Assembly: GCF_001571405.1 (NCBI RefSeq)
Contig: NZ_BCNX01000006.1
Location: 434,001-498,000, forward strand
Direction: 5' to 3'
DNA: 64,000 bases
DNA from: Methanoculleus thermophilus
Lineage (GTDB): Archaea; Halobacteriota; Methanomicrobia; Methanomicrobiales; Methanoculleaceae
Position numbers and translations under genes: made by a program. The notes below the pieces were generated by a model that did not search any database, was not told where the DNA came from, and saw nothing but the letters and a program-made list of their open reading frames with translations. This document shows positions 9,182 to 17,778 of the stretch, in pieces (position 1 is the stretch's first letter; every line of letters starts with the position of its first letter).

Positions 9182-9206
9182 CCAAAAAAAAGTAGACGAG
9201 TTTTTG
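9182..9206. terminator. Bidirectional T-rich terminator
   Basis: Between two convergent genes, a run of A (T on the minus strand) at 9184-9192 and a run of T at 9201-9205 can end transcription from both sides. Confidence 0.45.
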
Positions 9207-9213
9207 AGCCGTC

Positions 9214-10467
9214 TCAATCGTAATCCCGGGAGAGTCCCGGGTTCTGCCGCCGCCTCCACCAGCGGCGGACCAGATAGCCTCCGGCGGCAAGCACCAGGAT
9301 CAACAAACCGATAAGGGCGAAGGTCCCGAGCGGGATCTCGGGCGCCGGCTCGCCGGCCGGAGCGGCCGTGGTCTGCGTCGCGGTGGGTTCTGCCGTCGCT
9401 GTCGGGGTAGTTGCGGGCTCCTCGGGCTGCTTGATCCCCGTGATCGCAGAGAGCCCGAACCCGGGACTCGTCGCCGTGAAGGTGGCCGATGTCCCGGTGA
9501 TTTCCACGACCGTCGTCGGGAGCGCCTCCCACGCCGTGCCGTTGTAGCGGTACATCACCATCTCCTCTGCGGTGAGGTTGTGCTCATCGAGCCACGCGAC
9601 CGGGACGGTGAAGGTGATCGTCGCCCCGGTGATCGTCTCGAACCGGGCCGGCACCAGGTTGATGTACTGGTACGGGATGCCCGGCACCGGGGGGATCCCG
9701 GAGCCCGGGGAGGACTGCGCCCAACCGGTGACGATCAGCCTGGAGAGCCCCGTGCCGGTGACATTGACCTTGCTCACGGCCGAGTCGCCGCCCACGTTGT
9801 AGCCGTCCGGCCCGCCCGTCTTGCCGCCACCACCACCACCACCGTGGCTCGGCTGGCTGGTCGGGGTCGGCGTGGGTGCGGCGGAGACCCAGATGTAGTC
9901 GGTCCTGGTGCTCGTGTTGCTCCCCGCCGCATTGCTGACCGTCAGGCTGACCGTGTAATTCCCGGCGGCGGCGTAAGTGTGCGTGACGTTCCTCTCCGCC
10001 GCGTCCGTGGTGTTGTACCACGTACCGTCCCCGAAGGACCTGTTCCAGACGATCGGCGATCCGGTGGAGGTGTCGTTGAACTGCACGGCAAGTGGGGCGG
10101 TGCCGGAGGTCTGGTTGGCGGTGAAACTAGCCGTTGGGGGGACCGGATCCGTGACTGTGATGTTCATTCGCGTGGCGTTGTAGCCGCCGTTGTTGTATAC
10201 CTGCAGGGTTACCGTGTAGGTGCCCGGTGTGGTGTAGGTGTGCGTGGGGTTCCGGTCGTTCGATCCTGCGGTCTTAAGGCGCCAGACGTCGCTCAGGCCG
10301 CGGTCTCCTTCTCCATAGCCGCCGGAGAACGCCGGGCCCCGCCGGCCGCACACGATACCGCCGTCCCCCAAACCGCGGCATCGGTCCTGACCCGGCACAC
10401 CCAAAGAATGAGGTATAAATCTCCCAGAGGAGGTACTACAAGTTAATGAATACCCGGTCGCGGGCAT
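9214..10467 (-). CDS. PKD-domain surface protein with PGF-pre-PGF region; 5' end probably lost
   Basis: A cell-surface protein anchored by a C-terminal membrane segment (about 385-405) followed by an Arg-rich cytoplasmic tail. Two PKD-like beta-sandwich regions are visible: a partial one ending in PTHTYTTPGTYTVTL and a full one from ASFTANQTSGTAPLAVQF to THTYAAAGNYTVSL. Then come a glycine-rich spacer, a PGF-pre-PGF-like domain (TFTVPVAWLDEHNLT) and a Thr/Ala-rich stalk. The first 70 residues are abnormal: no signal peptide is found, and the first PKD lacks its front half. A trace of a DGG...SDVW repeat, as in the surface protein at 21-24 kb, is visible around residues 33-62. The start overlaps the divergent kinase gene. 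It is therefore probably a 5'-truncated or decaying gene. Confidence 0.65.
   Translation of the reverse strand: MPATGYSLTCSTSSGRFIPHSLGVPGQDRCRGLGDGGIVCGRRGPAFSGGYGEGDRGLSDVWRLKTAGSNDRNPTHTYTTPGTYTVTLQVYNNGGYNATRMNITVTDPVPPTASFTANQTSGTAPLAVQFNDTSTGSPIVWNRSFGDGTWYNTTDAAERNVTHTYAAAGNYTVSLTVSNAAGSNTSTRTDYIWVSAAPTPTPTSQPSHGGGGGGGKTGGPDGYNVGGDSAVSKVNVTGTGLSRLIVTGWAQSSPGSGIPPVPGIPYQYINLVPARFETITGATITFTVPVAWLDEHNLTAEEMVMYRYNGTAWEALPTTVVEITGTSATFTATSPGFGLSAITGIKQPEEPATTPTATAEPTATQTTAAPAGEPAPEIPLGTFALIGLLILVLAAGGYLVRRWWRRRQNPGLSRDYD
10412..10420 (+). promoter_or_regulatory. TATA box of the sensor kinase gene
   Basis: GGTATAAAT lies about 30 bases before the ATG at 10446, with an AGAGGAGG ribosome binding site between them. 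It falls inside the questionable 5' part of the opposite PKD gene, further evidence that the latter's start is not real. Confidence 0.55.
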
Positions 10468-12884
10468 GGCCGCGCGCGGCGGTTAGCCTTTCTCGGCCGG
10501 AACAGATGCGTTTGCGCCGATACGTGCGGGTACCGGGCCTGGATGCGAGTGAGACCATGAGTGAACCCTTAAGCGTGCTGCTGATCGGGAAGAGTCCCGA
10601 TAATCTCCGGGAGATTCTCCGCGAGTTCGGGCGTGAGGTTGAGTTGATCCACTGCGAGCGCTCGGAGGACGGGCTTACTGCGGTTTCGGGGGGTGGAACC
10701 GATGTGGTGCTCCTCGACCTCGATCATCTGGGGGACCCGGAAGCGACGGCCTTCGACCATCTGCGGGAAGTAGCGCCGGAAATCCCGGTAATCGTGCTTG
10801 CCGCGGCTGGAGATGACCCTGCCGTCCTCCGTGCTATGGAGTGCGGCGCGCAGGATTATCTGGTCAAAGGAAAGACTGATGCGGAACTCTTCTCCCGGGC
10901 CGTCAGGTATGCGCAGGAGCGGAAGCGGATGGAACTCGCGCTCCGCCGCTCAGAGGCGATGTACCGGAGACTGGTCGAGAATCTCAACGAAGGTGTTCTC
11001 TCCGTGGACGCGGCGGGCCTCATCACCTTTGCAAACCCGCGCATGGGGGAGATCCTTGGGTGCCCTGCCGAACGCCTGGTCGGGTCGCCGATTGCCGGGT
11101 TTATTGAAGCTCAAGTAAATCCGTTTTGCCGTCAAACCGACGAGAGGCAGGAGTTCGAACTGGACCTGCTCCGCAGCGACGGCGAGCGCGTCCACGCTCT
11201 TGTGGTCACGTCCCCGATCATCGATGCATCCGGAGTCTTTGGCGGCTGTCTTGCCGGAGTCCTCGACATCACCCGGAGAAAGCGCGTTGAAGAAGCGCTC
11301 AGGCAGAGCGAACAGAAGTACCGGCTTGTCGTCGAGAGTCTCAGCGAGGGGATATGGGTGCTTGACCCGGATGCCTGCACGTCGTTTGTCAACCCACGGA
11401 TGGCGGAGATGCTCGGGTACTCACCGGAAGAGATGGTCGGCAGATCCATCTACGCATTTGTCTCACCTTCCTGCCGCGCCAGAATATCCGACCACCTGAA
11501 CCGCCAGAAAGCCGGCATTCGGGAGGAGTATGAGTGTGAGTTTGTCAGGAGTAACGGCGAGCGGATCACGGCGCTGATGATCACGTCACCGCTTGTGGAC
11601 GATGCGGGCGTATTCAAAGGCACCCTTGCCGCTGTGGTGGATATCACCGAGCGCAAGCGGGTGAATGAGGAGATCCGGATCCGAAACGAGCAGCTCATGG
11701 TGCTTAACCAGGTAATCAGTGTTACGGCGACCTCCCTTTCTCTTGCCGAACTTCTGGAGGAGTCTCTTGAGAAGACGCTTGACCTGATGGGGCTGCACCT
11801 TGGGATCGTCTATATGCTCGATGCCGAGCGAAAGCGGGCCCTCTTGCACTGCCAGAGAGGGATGCCCTCATCCAGCGTATCCCGGAACCGTGTGATCAAG
11901 GTCCATCACTGGCCGTTCAACTTCATCTTCGTTGCCGGCCAGCCCCGGTATATCGAGCGACGGGGTGATCTCAACTCAATCGAAGCAAGCATACTCGAGG
12001 AGCTCGAGGTCTCGTCGCTTGCCTGTATCCCCCTCATCGCAGAGTCGGTCGTTGTGGGGGCGGTCTATGTCGGGAGCAGAACAAAAGAATCCTTCTCCCG
12101 TGAGGAGAGGGCGCTCCTTGAGACGATAGGGAAAGAGATCGGGTCGGGCATCCTGAAAGCAATGCTCCATAAGAGACTCGAGGCGGCGAACCGGGAGGCG
12201 AACCTCTACCTCGACATCCTGACGCACGACATCAAGAACGCCGAGAATGTCTCGAGCCTCTATACGGATCTCCTCATTGAGATGCTGGAGGGGGAGGCCG
12301 GGCTGTACGCAAAGAAGATCAGGAGCAGCATTCGTAAGAGTGCTGAGATTATCGGGAATGTCTCGACGATTCGGCGCATCCATCATGATCCCCCAGATCT
12401 AGGCGAATTCGACCTTGACGCCATCATCAGGGGAGAGATTGCTGCCTTCCCGGATGTTGCGATTGAGTATGAGGGCACTTCCTGCAAAGTCTGGGCTGAC
12501 GGCCTTCTCCCTGAAGTCTTCTCAAACCTCATCCGAAACGCCGCGAGGCTCGGCGGTCCTGAGGTCATGATCACCATACGGGTGGAGGAGTACGATGGCG
12601 AGAATGTGCTGGTATCGGTCGAGGATACCGGGCCGGGTATTTCCGACGGACTGAAGGAGGCGATCTTTCACCGGTTCGAGCGCGGATGGGCCGAGGGTTG
12701 CGGTGACGGGCTTGGTCTGTATATCGTTCGCACCCTCATCGAGCGCTACGGCGGGAGAATCTGGGTGGAGGACCGGATCGCGGGGCGGCTGGATGCCGGT
12801 GCGGCGTTTCGGTTCACTCTCCGTGAGGTCCTCCCCTCCTGGCCCGACGGGGATGATGAGGACCCTGATGATGAGTGTGAGTGA
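10446..12884 (+). CDS. Hybrid sensor histidine kinase: receiver-PAS-PAS-GAF-kinase
   Basis: A soluble sensor kinase of up to 812 residues. In order: a CheY-like receiver (about 40-160), PAS (175-290, with RRLVENLNEGVLSVD), PAS (295-410), GAF (430-570), a histidine phosphoacceptor helix with LTHDIKNAENV near 595, and a HATPase domain with N box LIRNAAR, DTGPGIS and GDGLGLYIV. The receiver keeps the phospho-Asp strand (VVLLDLD) and the Lys (YLVKGK), but the N-terminal acidic pair is replaced by LLIGKSP, so metal binding may be lost. The start at 10446 has a ribosome binding site; the receiver itself begins at the ATG at 10557, which is a good alternative start. No membrane segment is seen, so a cytoplasmic signal is likely. 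Confidence 0.88.
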   Translation: MNTRSRAWPRAAVSLSRPEQMRLRRYVRVPGLDASETMSEPLSVLLIGKSPDNLREILREFGREVELIHCERSEDGLTAVSGGGTDVVLLDLDHLGDPEATAFDHLREVAPEIPVIVLAAAGDDPAVLRAMECGAQDYLVKGKTDAELFSRAVRYAQERKRMELALRRSEAMYRRLVENLNEGVLSVDAAGLITFANPRMGEILGCPAERLVGSPIAGFIEAQVNPFCRQTDERQEFELDLLRSDGERVHALVVTSPIIDASGVFGGCLAGVLDITRRKRVEEALRQSEQKYRLVVESLSEGIWVLDPDACTSFVNPRMAEMLGYSPEEMVGRSIYAFVSPSCRARISDHLNRQKAGIREEYECEFVRSNGERITALMITSPLVDDAGVFKGTLAAVVDITERKRVNEEIRIRNEQLMVLNQVISVTATSLSLAELLEESLEKTLDLMGLHLGIVYMLDAERKRALLHCQRGMPSSSVSRNRVIKVHHWPFNFIFVAGQPRYIERRGDLNSIEASILEELEVSSLACIPLIAESVVVGAVYVGSRTKESFSREERALLETIGKEIGSGILKAMLHKRLEAANREANLYLDILTHDIKNAENVSSLYTDLLIEMLEGEAGLYAKKIRSSIRKSAEIIGNVSTIRRIHHDPPDLGEFDLDAIIRGEIAAFPDVAIEYEGTSCKVWADGLLPEVFSNLIRNAARLGGPEVMITIRVEEYDGENVLVSVEDTGPGISDGLKEAIFHRFERGWAEGCGDGLGLYIVRTLIERYGGRIWVEDRIAGRLDAGAAFRFTLREVLPSWPDGDDEDPDDECE

Positions 12885-12959
12885 AACAGGCGTATTGTCG
12901 GCCTTTTGCTGAGGCAGTGATCGGCTCCCGGATTGATATCAAAAGATTTAAGGGCCACG

Positions 12960-13463
12960 ATGCCCATCCTTGGCTTCGTGGCACCAGCATACATCCGGTT
13001 CGTTCAGCTTCTGGTGGCGATAGGGGTCTGCCTGATTGCGGCGCTCATCGGGTCTCTCTTCACGACGCCGGCTGTCCCGACGTGGTATGCAGGGCTTGCA
13101 AAGCCCGATCTAAACCCTCCTGCGTGGGTCTTTGGCCCCGTCTGGACGGTGCTCTACATCCTCATGGGCATTGCGCTCTACCTTGTCTGGAGCAAGGGGT
13201 GGAGCAAGAAGGGCGTGAAGGTTGCTATGGCGATCTTTGCCGTCCAGCTGGTTTTGAACGTCCTCTGGTCGTATCTCTTCTTCGGACTGCAGGCACCGCT
13301 CTTTGCTCTCATCGAGATCGTGCTCCTCTGGGTCGCCATCCTGATGACGGTCGCGGCCTTTTACCGGGTATCGGTACCCGCGGCGGTGCTGCTCATCCCC
13401 TACCTCATCTGGGTGACCTTTGCGACCTACCTCACCTATGGAGTTTATATCCTCAATCCATAG
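12960..13463 (+). CDS. tspO: TspO/MBR family membrane protein
   Basis: A five-helix membrane protein of about 167 residues in the tryptophan-rich sensory protein (TspO, peripheral benzodiazepine receptor) family. The signature PTWYAGLAKPDLNPPAWVFGPVWTVLY is divided here between helices one and two; later landmarks are LNVLWSYLFFG and WVTFATYL. The family binds porphyrins and related tetrapyrroles. In a methanogen the ligand could be a corrinoid or F430 intermediate, which is inference. The ATG at 12960 is preferred over an upstream TTG; AAGGG lies just before it. Confidence 0.9.
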   Translation: MPILGFVAPAYIRFVQLLVAIGVCLIAALIGSLFTTPAVPTWYAGLAKPDLNPPAWVFGPVWTVLYILMGIALYLVWSKGWSKKGVKVAMAIFAVQLVLNVLWSYLFFGLQAPLFALIEIVLLWVAILMTVAAFYRVSVPAAVLLIPYLIWVTFATYLTYGVYILNP

Positions 13464-13572
13464 GGTGTACTTTCGTTCGAGGCAGAGGGCGTCCGCGCAA
13501 TTGAAGGTATCGCATCGAGGTCGCAGAGGACCAATCGCGCTCGAGAGCGTGGTCGCTGCTCCCCATCGAACT

Positions 13573-14175
13573 TCAGTGCTTCTCTATCTGCCGCCAGACG
13601 TGCGCGAACCGCTGGATGGCGGTGTAATGTCCGAGGATGCCGAATATAACAAGAAGCCAGCCGAGATAGTTCAGGCCGTAGATCTCCCCCGGGATCAGCA
13701 CCGTGAGAACGCCCGCGATGATGATCAGCACGAGCCTGTCCGCCCGGCCGAGGATACCCCCGTAGTACCTCCCAATTCCAACGGCCTGCGCCTGGGTGCC
13801 GAGGTATGAGGACATCAGGACGCCGGTCAGCGCAAAGACACCGATCGGCCAGGAAGCGGCGCCGCCCGCGAAGATCCCGGTGATGATGAATATGTCGGCG
13901 TAGCGATCGATGACGTGATCGAGGAAGTCGCCGCGGAGTCCCGCAACCCCCATCTCCCGGGCAAGCGCTCCGTCGAGCGCGTCGCAGACGGCGTTGAGTG
14001 CGACCATGATGGTGCCGAGGACAACGCCGCCGGCATAGAACGCAATTCCCGCCAGTGCCGATACAAAGAGCGATGCGATCGTGAGCCCGTTCGGGGTGAT
14101 CCCGATCTTTCGGACCTGGTTTACTACGGGCTGAACGATCCACTGCACCTGCGGTCGGAACTGGTCGAGCGTCAT
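13573..14175 (-). CDS. CDP-alcohol phosphatidyltransferase (archaeal phospholipid synthesis)
   Basis: A membrane enzyme of about 200 residues that swaps CMP for an alcohol head group on CDP-archaeol. The family motif is complete: DALDGALAREMG, with the following GDFLDHVIDRYAD supplying the last two Asp residues. About six membrane helices follow. In archaea such enzymes make archaetidylinositol phosphate, archaetidylserine or archaetidylglycerol phosphate; placement after an adenylate kinase-like gene fits archaetidylinositol phosphate synthase, but this cannot be settled from sequence alone. The ATG at 14175 overlaps the upstream stop in an ATGA junction; the upstream frame extension is not conserved-looking. 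Confidence 0.85.
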   Translation of the reverse strand: MTLDQFRPQVQWIVQPVVNQVRKIGITPNGLTIASLFVSALAGIAFYAGGVVLGTIMVALNAVCDALDGALAREMGVAGLRGDFLDHVIDRYADIFIITGIFAGGAASWPIGVFALTGVLMSSYLGTQAQAVGIGRYYGGILGRADRLVLIIIAGVLTVLIPGEIYGLNYLGWLLVIFGILGHYTAIQRFAHVWRQIEKH

Positions 14176-14684
14176 CTGCCTATCTCCAGGTAATCGGTCC
14201 AGTCGATGGAGCCGTACGACGGCGGCACCTCTCCCCGGATGAACTGTTCTATCCGATCCGCGCATTCATGAACGGAGAGATAGGTTGTGTCCACCTCAAG
14301 GATCTGATCGTCCGGGTGCTCCTCGAGCGTCTCGATCAGGATGACGTCGAGCGCCTCCGCCTCGGCGTTCTCCGCAACCTTCTCTTGAGGGTAGTCTCTC
14401 GGGGCGAGGCGCTCGGCGAGGATATCCGGACGGCACCGGAGCACCACCACCCGGTCGCAGGGGAGAAGGTGCGCGAGATGTCCCTCAATGATCCCGTCGA
14501 AGGGTTCGAACTCATCGACCCACCGGTCGACGTCCACCACCATCGTCTGGCGGTCGCAGTCCTCCTCAATAATGTAAGGCTGCACCGTATCCTTCAGGTG
14601 GACGACCCGGTGACCTCGCCGTTCGAGTTCGACTGCGACGGACGTCTTTCCTGTTCCCGGCGTGCCGGTGATGCCGATCATCAT
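14172..14684 (-). CDS. Adenylate kinase family protein (AK6/Fap7-like)
   Basis: A P-loop kinase of 170 residues. Walker A is GTPGTGKTS at residues 7-15. The nucleotide lid region contains LAERLAPRDYPQEKV and the segment IIEGHLAHLLPCD follows the family. The short length and lid resemble the AK6/Fap7 group, which acts in ribosome maturation as well as in AMP phosphorylation. It is joined by ATGA overlaps to hisC upstream and to the phosphatidyltransferase downstream, so all three are translationally coupled. Confidence 0.8.
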   Translation of the reverse strand: MMIGITGTPGTGKTSVAVELERRGHRVVHLKDTVQPYIIEEDCDRQTMVVDVDRWVDEFEPFDGIIEGHLAHLLPCDRVVVLRCRPDILAERLAPRDYPQEKVAENAEAEALDVILIETLEEHPDDQILEVDTTYLSVHECADRIEQFIRGEVPPSYGSIDWTDYLEIGR

Positions 14685-15739
14685 ATGTCCTTTATCGCCT
14701 CGAGGAATTGGGCGTTCTCCCAGTCTTCACCAATGCTGACTCTGATATAATGGTTGCCGAGCCCCGGGAAACTGGTGCAGGATCGGACGAGGACGCCCCT
14801 TGCTGCAAGGCGTTCCGTCACCTCATCACCGGTGTGGGGTGTGACGTCGATCATGACGAAGTTTGCGTCGGATGGATATACCCTAAACGGTATCTCTTCA
14901 AGGAACCGCCGCCGCCATATTCGCACGTGGTCGCGGATCTTCTGCATCCGGTCGAGATCCCCGAGCGCTCCGATGGCCGCCGCCATCGAGACCGAGTTCA
15001 ACGCAAATGGCGTTGCTGCCTTCTGGTAGAACGGCTCCAGCCACTCCGGGACGAAGGCGTAGCCGACCCGGAACCCGGCAAGGGCGAAGAGTTTCGACAT
15101 AGTCCGCCCAAGAATCAGGTTCTCATGACGGTGCATCAGCGGCCGGTAGTCGAGGTCGGCAAAATCGACGTAGGCGTTGTCGAGGAAGAGCAGCCCGTCC
15201 ATCTCCTCGAGGATCTCCTCGACAACCTCCGGCGGGACGGAGTTCCCCGTGGGGTTGTTCGGTGAGCAGAGGAAGGCAAGCTTTGCCCCCCGGCATGCCT
15301 CGATGAAGGCCGCCGGGTCGACCGAGAAGTCCTCGCGGCGGGGGACGCTCGTGACCCGTGCGCCGTGTGCTGCGGCCGCAATCCCGTAAAAAGAGAAGGT
15401 CGGGGTCGAGACAACCACGCTCTCGCCGGGCTCGACGACCGTCCGGATCACCGTCTCAATGACCCCGTCCATGCCCGAGCCGGTTACGAACCGGTAGTCG
15501 CCGTGGTAGCGGCGGAGAGCCTCGATCAGGGCAGACGCCCGCTCGTCCGGGTAGCGGTTTGCCGTCCGGAGGGCGTCTGCCGCCGCCTCGATCGCGGCGG
15601 GAGAGGGGGGCCAAGGGTTCTCGTTGCTCGCAAGATGGGCGACCCGATCGAAGCCGTACTCCCGTGCGACATCATCCGCCTTTTTGGCGTATGAGTAACC
15701 GCCCGCACCCGTGTAGCACGCTCTAATCAAGCGCCGCAT
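14681..15739 (-). CDS. hisC: Histidinol-phosphate aminotransferase
   Basis: A 352-residue fold-type I PLP aminotransferase of the HisC group, which converts imidazole-acetol phosphate and glutamate to histidinol phosphate. Landmarks are LASNENPWPPSP, RYPDERASAL, CSPNNPTGNSVP and the PLP-lysine region RTMSKLFALAGFRVGY. The ATG at 15739 is chosen; a GTG at 15748 is possible. Its start lies within the end of argD, and the AK-like gene starts at its stop, so it belongs to the pyrG operon. hisD lies elsewhere, at 31.5 kb, so histidine genes are scattered. Confidence 0.9.
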   Translation of the reverse strand: MRRLIRACYTGAGGYSYAKKADDVAREYGFDRVAHLASNENPWPPSPAAIEAAADALRTANRYPDERASALIEALRRYHGDYRFVTGSGMDGVIETVIRTVVEPGESVVVSTPTFSFYGIAAAAHGARVTSVPRREDFSVDPAAFIEACRGAKLAFLCSPNNPTGNSVPPEVVEEILEEMDGLLFLDNAYVDFADLDYRPLMHRHENLILGRTMSKLFALAGFRVGYAFVPEWLEPFYQKAATPFALNSVSMAAAIGALGDLDRMQKIRDHVRIWRRRFLEEIPFRVYPSDANFVMIDVTPHTGDEVTERLAARGVLVRSCTSFPGLGNHYIRVSIGEDWENAQFLEAIKDI

Positions 15740-16859
15740 TGATGACACCGAGAGCGGTCTCGATCTCTTCGTCGGTGATCACGAGCGGTGGAACCAGTCG
15801 GAGGTTACCGTCGGCGGCGCAGTTGACAAGCACCCCGTTCTCGGCGCAGGTCTGCTGGACCTCCGGGCACCGCTCGCCGACGGAGATCCCGATCATCAGG
15901 CCGCGGCCGCGGGGGTTGTGGCGGGAGAGCCCCTTCATGAAGAGCTCGCCCTTGCGTGGGATATCGGGGAGGATCTCCTCGATGACCTCAATCGTCGCGA
16001 GGGCTGCCGCACAGGCGAGCGGTCCTCCGGCAAAGGTGCTGCCGTGCTCGCTCCGTTTGAACTCGAGCCCCTCGCGGGCGACGAGCGCCCCGATGGGGAA
16101 CCCGCTCGCAAGCCCCTTCGCGAGCGTGACGATGTCGGGGAGGACGCCGGTGTGCTGGATCGCAAGCCACTTCCCTGTCCTGCCCATCCCGGTCTGCACC
16201 TCATCGACGATCATCAGCGCGCCGGTATCGTCGCAGATCTCCCGGACGCCCCGGAAGAACCCTTCCGGCGGGATCAGCACCCCGGCCTCGCCCTGGATCG
16301 GCTCGACGAAGACCCCGGCGGTATCCTTGTCGACCGCATCTGCAAGGGCGTCGAGGTCGCCGTAGTCGACGAAGGTGCAGGGGGGTGAGAGCGGCTCGAA
16401 CGGCTCCCGGATCGCGGGCTTGTGCGTGACCGCAAGCGCCCCGCAGGTCCTGCCGTGGAACCCGTGGTTGAACGCGACGAACTTCTTCCTCCCTGTCCGC
16501 ACGCGGGCCAGTTTGATCGCGCCCTCGTTCGCCTCCGTCCCGGAGTTCGAGAAGAACGCCTTGGACAGTCCCGTAATTTCCACAAGTTTTTTTGCGAGTT
16601 CCGCCTGGTTCGGGACGTAGTAGAGGTTCGAGCAGTGGATCAACTCTTTGGCCTGGTTGCAGATTGCCTCGACCACCTTCGGGTGGCAGTGGCCGGTGCT
16701 GCAGACCGCAATACCTGCCACACAATCGATGTACTCCCGCCCCTGATCATCCCAGACGCGTGAGCCCGAGCCGCGGACGATCTTCATCGTCCGGCCGAAC
16801 GCGGGCATATAGTAGCGTGCATCAAGCGCGCGTGAATCTTCTGCCATATTCTCACTCAT
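15723..16859 (-). CDS. argD: Acetylornithine aminotransferase
   Basis: A 378-residue class III PLP aminotransferase for arginine synthesis: N-acetylglutamate semialdehyde to N-acetylornithine. Landmarks are [53 protein letters not shown], and [13 protein letters not shown] with the PLP lysine. The ATG at 16859 overlaps the guaAb stop by eight bases; the longer frame to 16961 is a spurious Pro/Arg/Ser-rich run. In many prokaryotes ArgD also serves as DapC, but DapL is encoded nearby, so arginine synthesis is the likely main role. Confidence 0.93.
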   Translation of the reverse strand: MSENMAEDSRALDARYYMPAFGRTMKIVRGSGSRVWDDQGREYIDCVAGIAVCSTGHCHPKVVEAICNQAKELIHCSNLYYVPNQAELAKKLVEITGLSKAFFSNSGTEANEGAIKLARVRTGRKKFVAFNHGFHGRTCGALAVTHKPAIREPFEPLSPPCTFVDYGDLDALADAVDKDTAGVFVEPIQGEAGVLIPPEGFFRGVREICDDTGALMIVDEVQTGMGRTGKWLAIQHTGVLPDIVTLAKGLASGFPIGALVAREGLEFKRSEHGSTFAGGPLACAAALATIEVIEEILPDIPRKGELFMKGLSRHNPRGRGLMIGISVGERCPEVQQTCAENGVLVNCAADGNLRLVPPLVITDEEIETALGVINAALD

Positions 16860-17769
16860 ACTCGATCGTCGCCGGGGGTTTGGGGGTGACGTCGTAGACG
16901 ACCCGGGCAACCCCGGGGATCTCGGCGGTGATCCGGGTTGCCATTCGCGAGAGCGTCTCATAGGGGAGTTGCAACGGGTCGGCGGTCATCCCGTCCCGTG
17001 ACTGGACGGCCCGGATGGCGACGATCCAGCCGTGCAGCCGGACATCTCCCTTGACCCCCGTTCCAAGCCCAATGAGGGCCGCGAAACACTGCCAGGGGTG
17101 GAACTCCTCCACCAGGCACTCCTCAACGATGGCGTTCGCCTCACGGACGATCGCGATCTTCTCCTTTGTCACCTCACCGAGTACCCGGACCGCAAGCCCG
17201 GGTCCCGGGAATGGCATCCGGTGCTGGATCTCCTTCGGAAGCCCGAGCCCGCCGGCGACCTCACGGACCTCATCCTTGTAGAGATCGGCGAGCGGCTCGA
17301 TGACGCCTTCGAATTCGATATCGAGGGGCATGCCGCCGACGTTGTGGTGGCTTTTTATGCCCCCTTCGCTCTCGATGCGGTCGGGATAGATTGTTCCCTG
17401 GAGGAGCATCGTCGCACCGGTCCGTTTAGCCTCCCGCTCGAAGATTCTGATGAACTTTGCGCCGATAGCCTTGCGCTTCTCTTCGGGATCGGTGATGCCC
17501 GCAAGGGCCTCAAAGAACTCATCCGCCGCATCCACGACGCGGAGGTTTGTGTCGGCAAAGAGGGACCGGATGCGATCGGTCTCTCCTTTGCGCATGAGGC
17601 CGGTATCTACATATATCGGGATGAGTCGGTCGCCTATCGCACGGGTGGCGAGCGCCGCACAGACCGAGGAGTCCACTCCGCCGGAGAGTGCCATGACAAC
17701 CTTCTTCTCCCCGGCAGCGTCGCGGATCTGCTGGACTGCCTGGTCGATAAACTTTGAGACATCTACCAT
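16852..17769 (-). CDS. guaAb: GMP synthase ATP-pyrophosphatase subunit (subunit B)
   Basis: A 305-residue protein holding only the synthetase half of GMP synthase, which adenylates XMP and replaces it with ammonia. The PP-loop motif [14 protein letters not shown] lies near residue 27. The C-terminal dimerisation domain has [13 protein letters not shown] and ends in PPATIEYE. There is no glutamine amidotransferase domain; in archaea that subunit (GuaAa) is encoded separately. It is ten bases downstream of pyrG and overlaps argD. Confidence 0.95.
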   Translation of the reverse strand: MVDVSKFIDQAVQQIRDAAGEKKVVMALSGGVDSSVCAALATRAIGDRLIPIYVDTGLMRKGETDRIRSLFADTNLRVVDAADEFFEALAGITDPEEKRKAIGAKFIRIFEREAKRTGATMLLQGTIYPDRIESEGGIKSHHNVGGMPLDIEFEGVIEPLADLYKDEVREVAGGLGLPKEIQHRMPFPGPGLAVRVLGEVTKEKIAIVREANAIVEECLVEEFHPWQCFAALIGLGTGVKGDVRLHGWIVAIRAVQSRDGMTADPLQLPYETLSRMATRITAEIPGVARVVYDVTPKPPATIEYE

Positions 17770-17778
17770 TCTATTACT

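Noticed and set aside
10446-10556. First 37 residues of the sensor kinase frame
   Set aside because: Not rejected outright: they are basic and not domain-like, so the ATG at 10557 may be the true start, but the upstream ATG has the better ribosome binding site.
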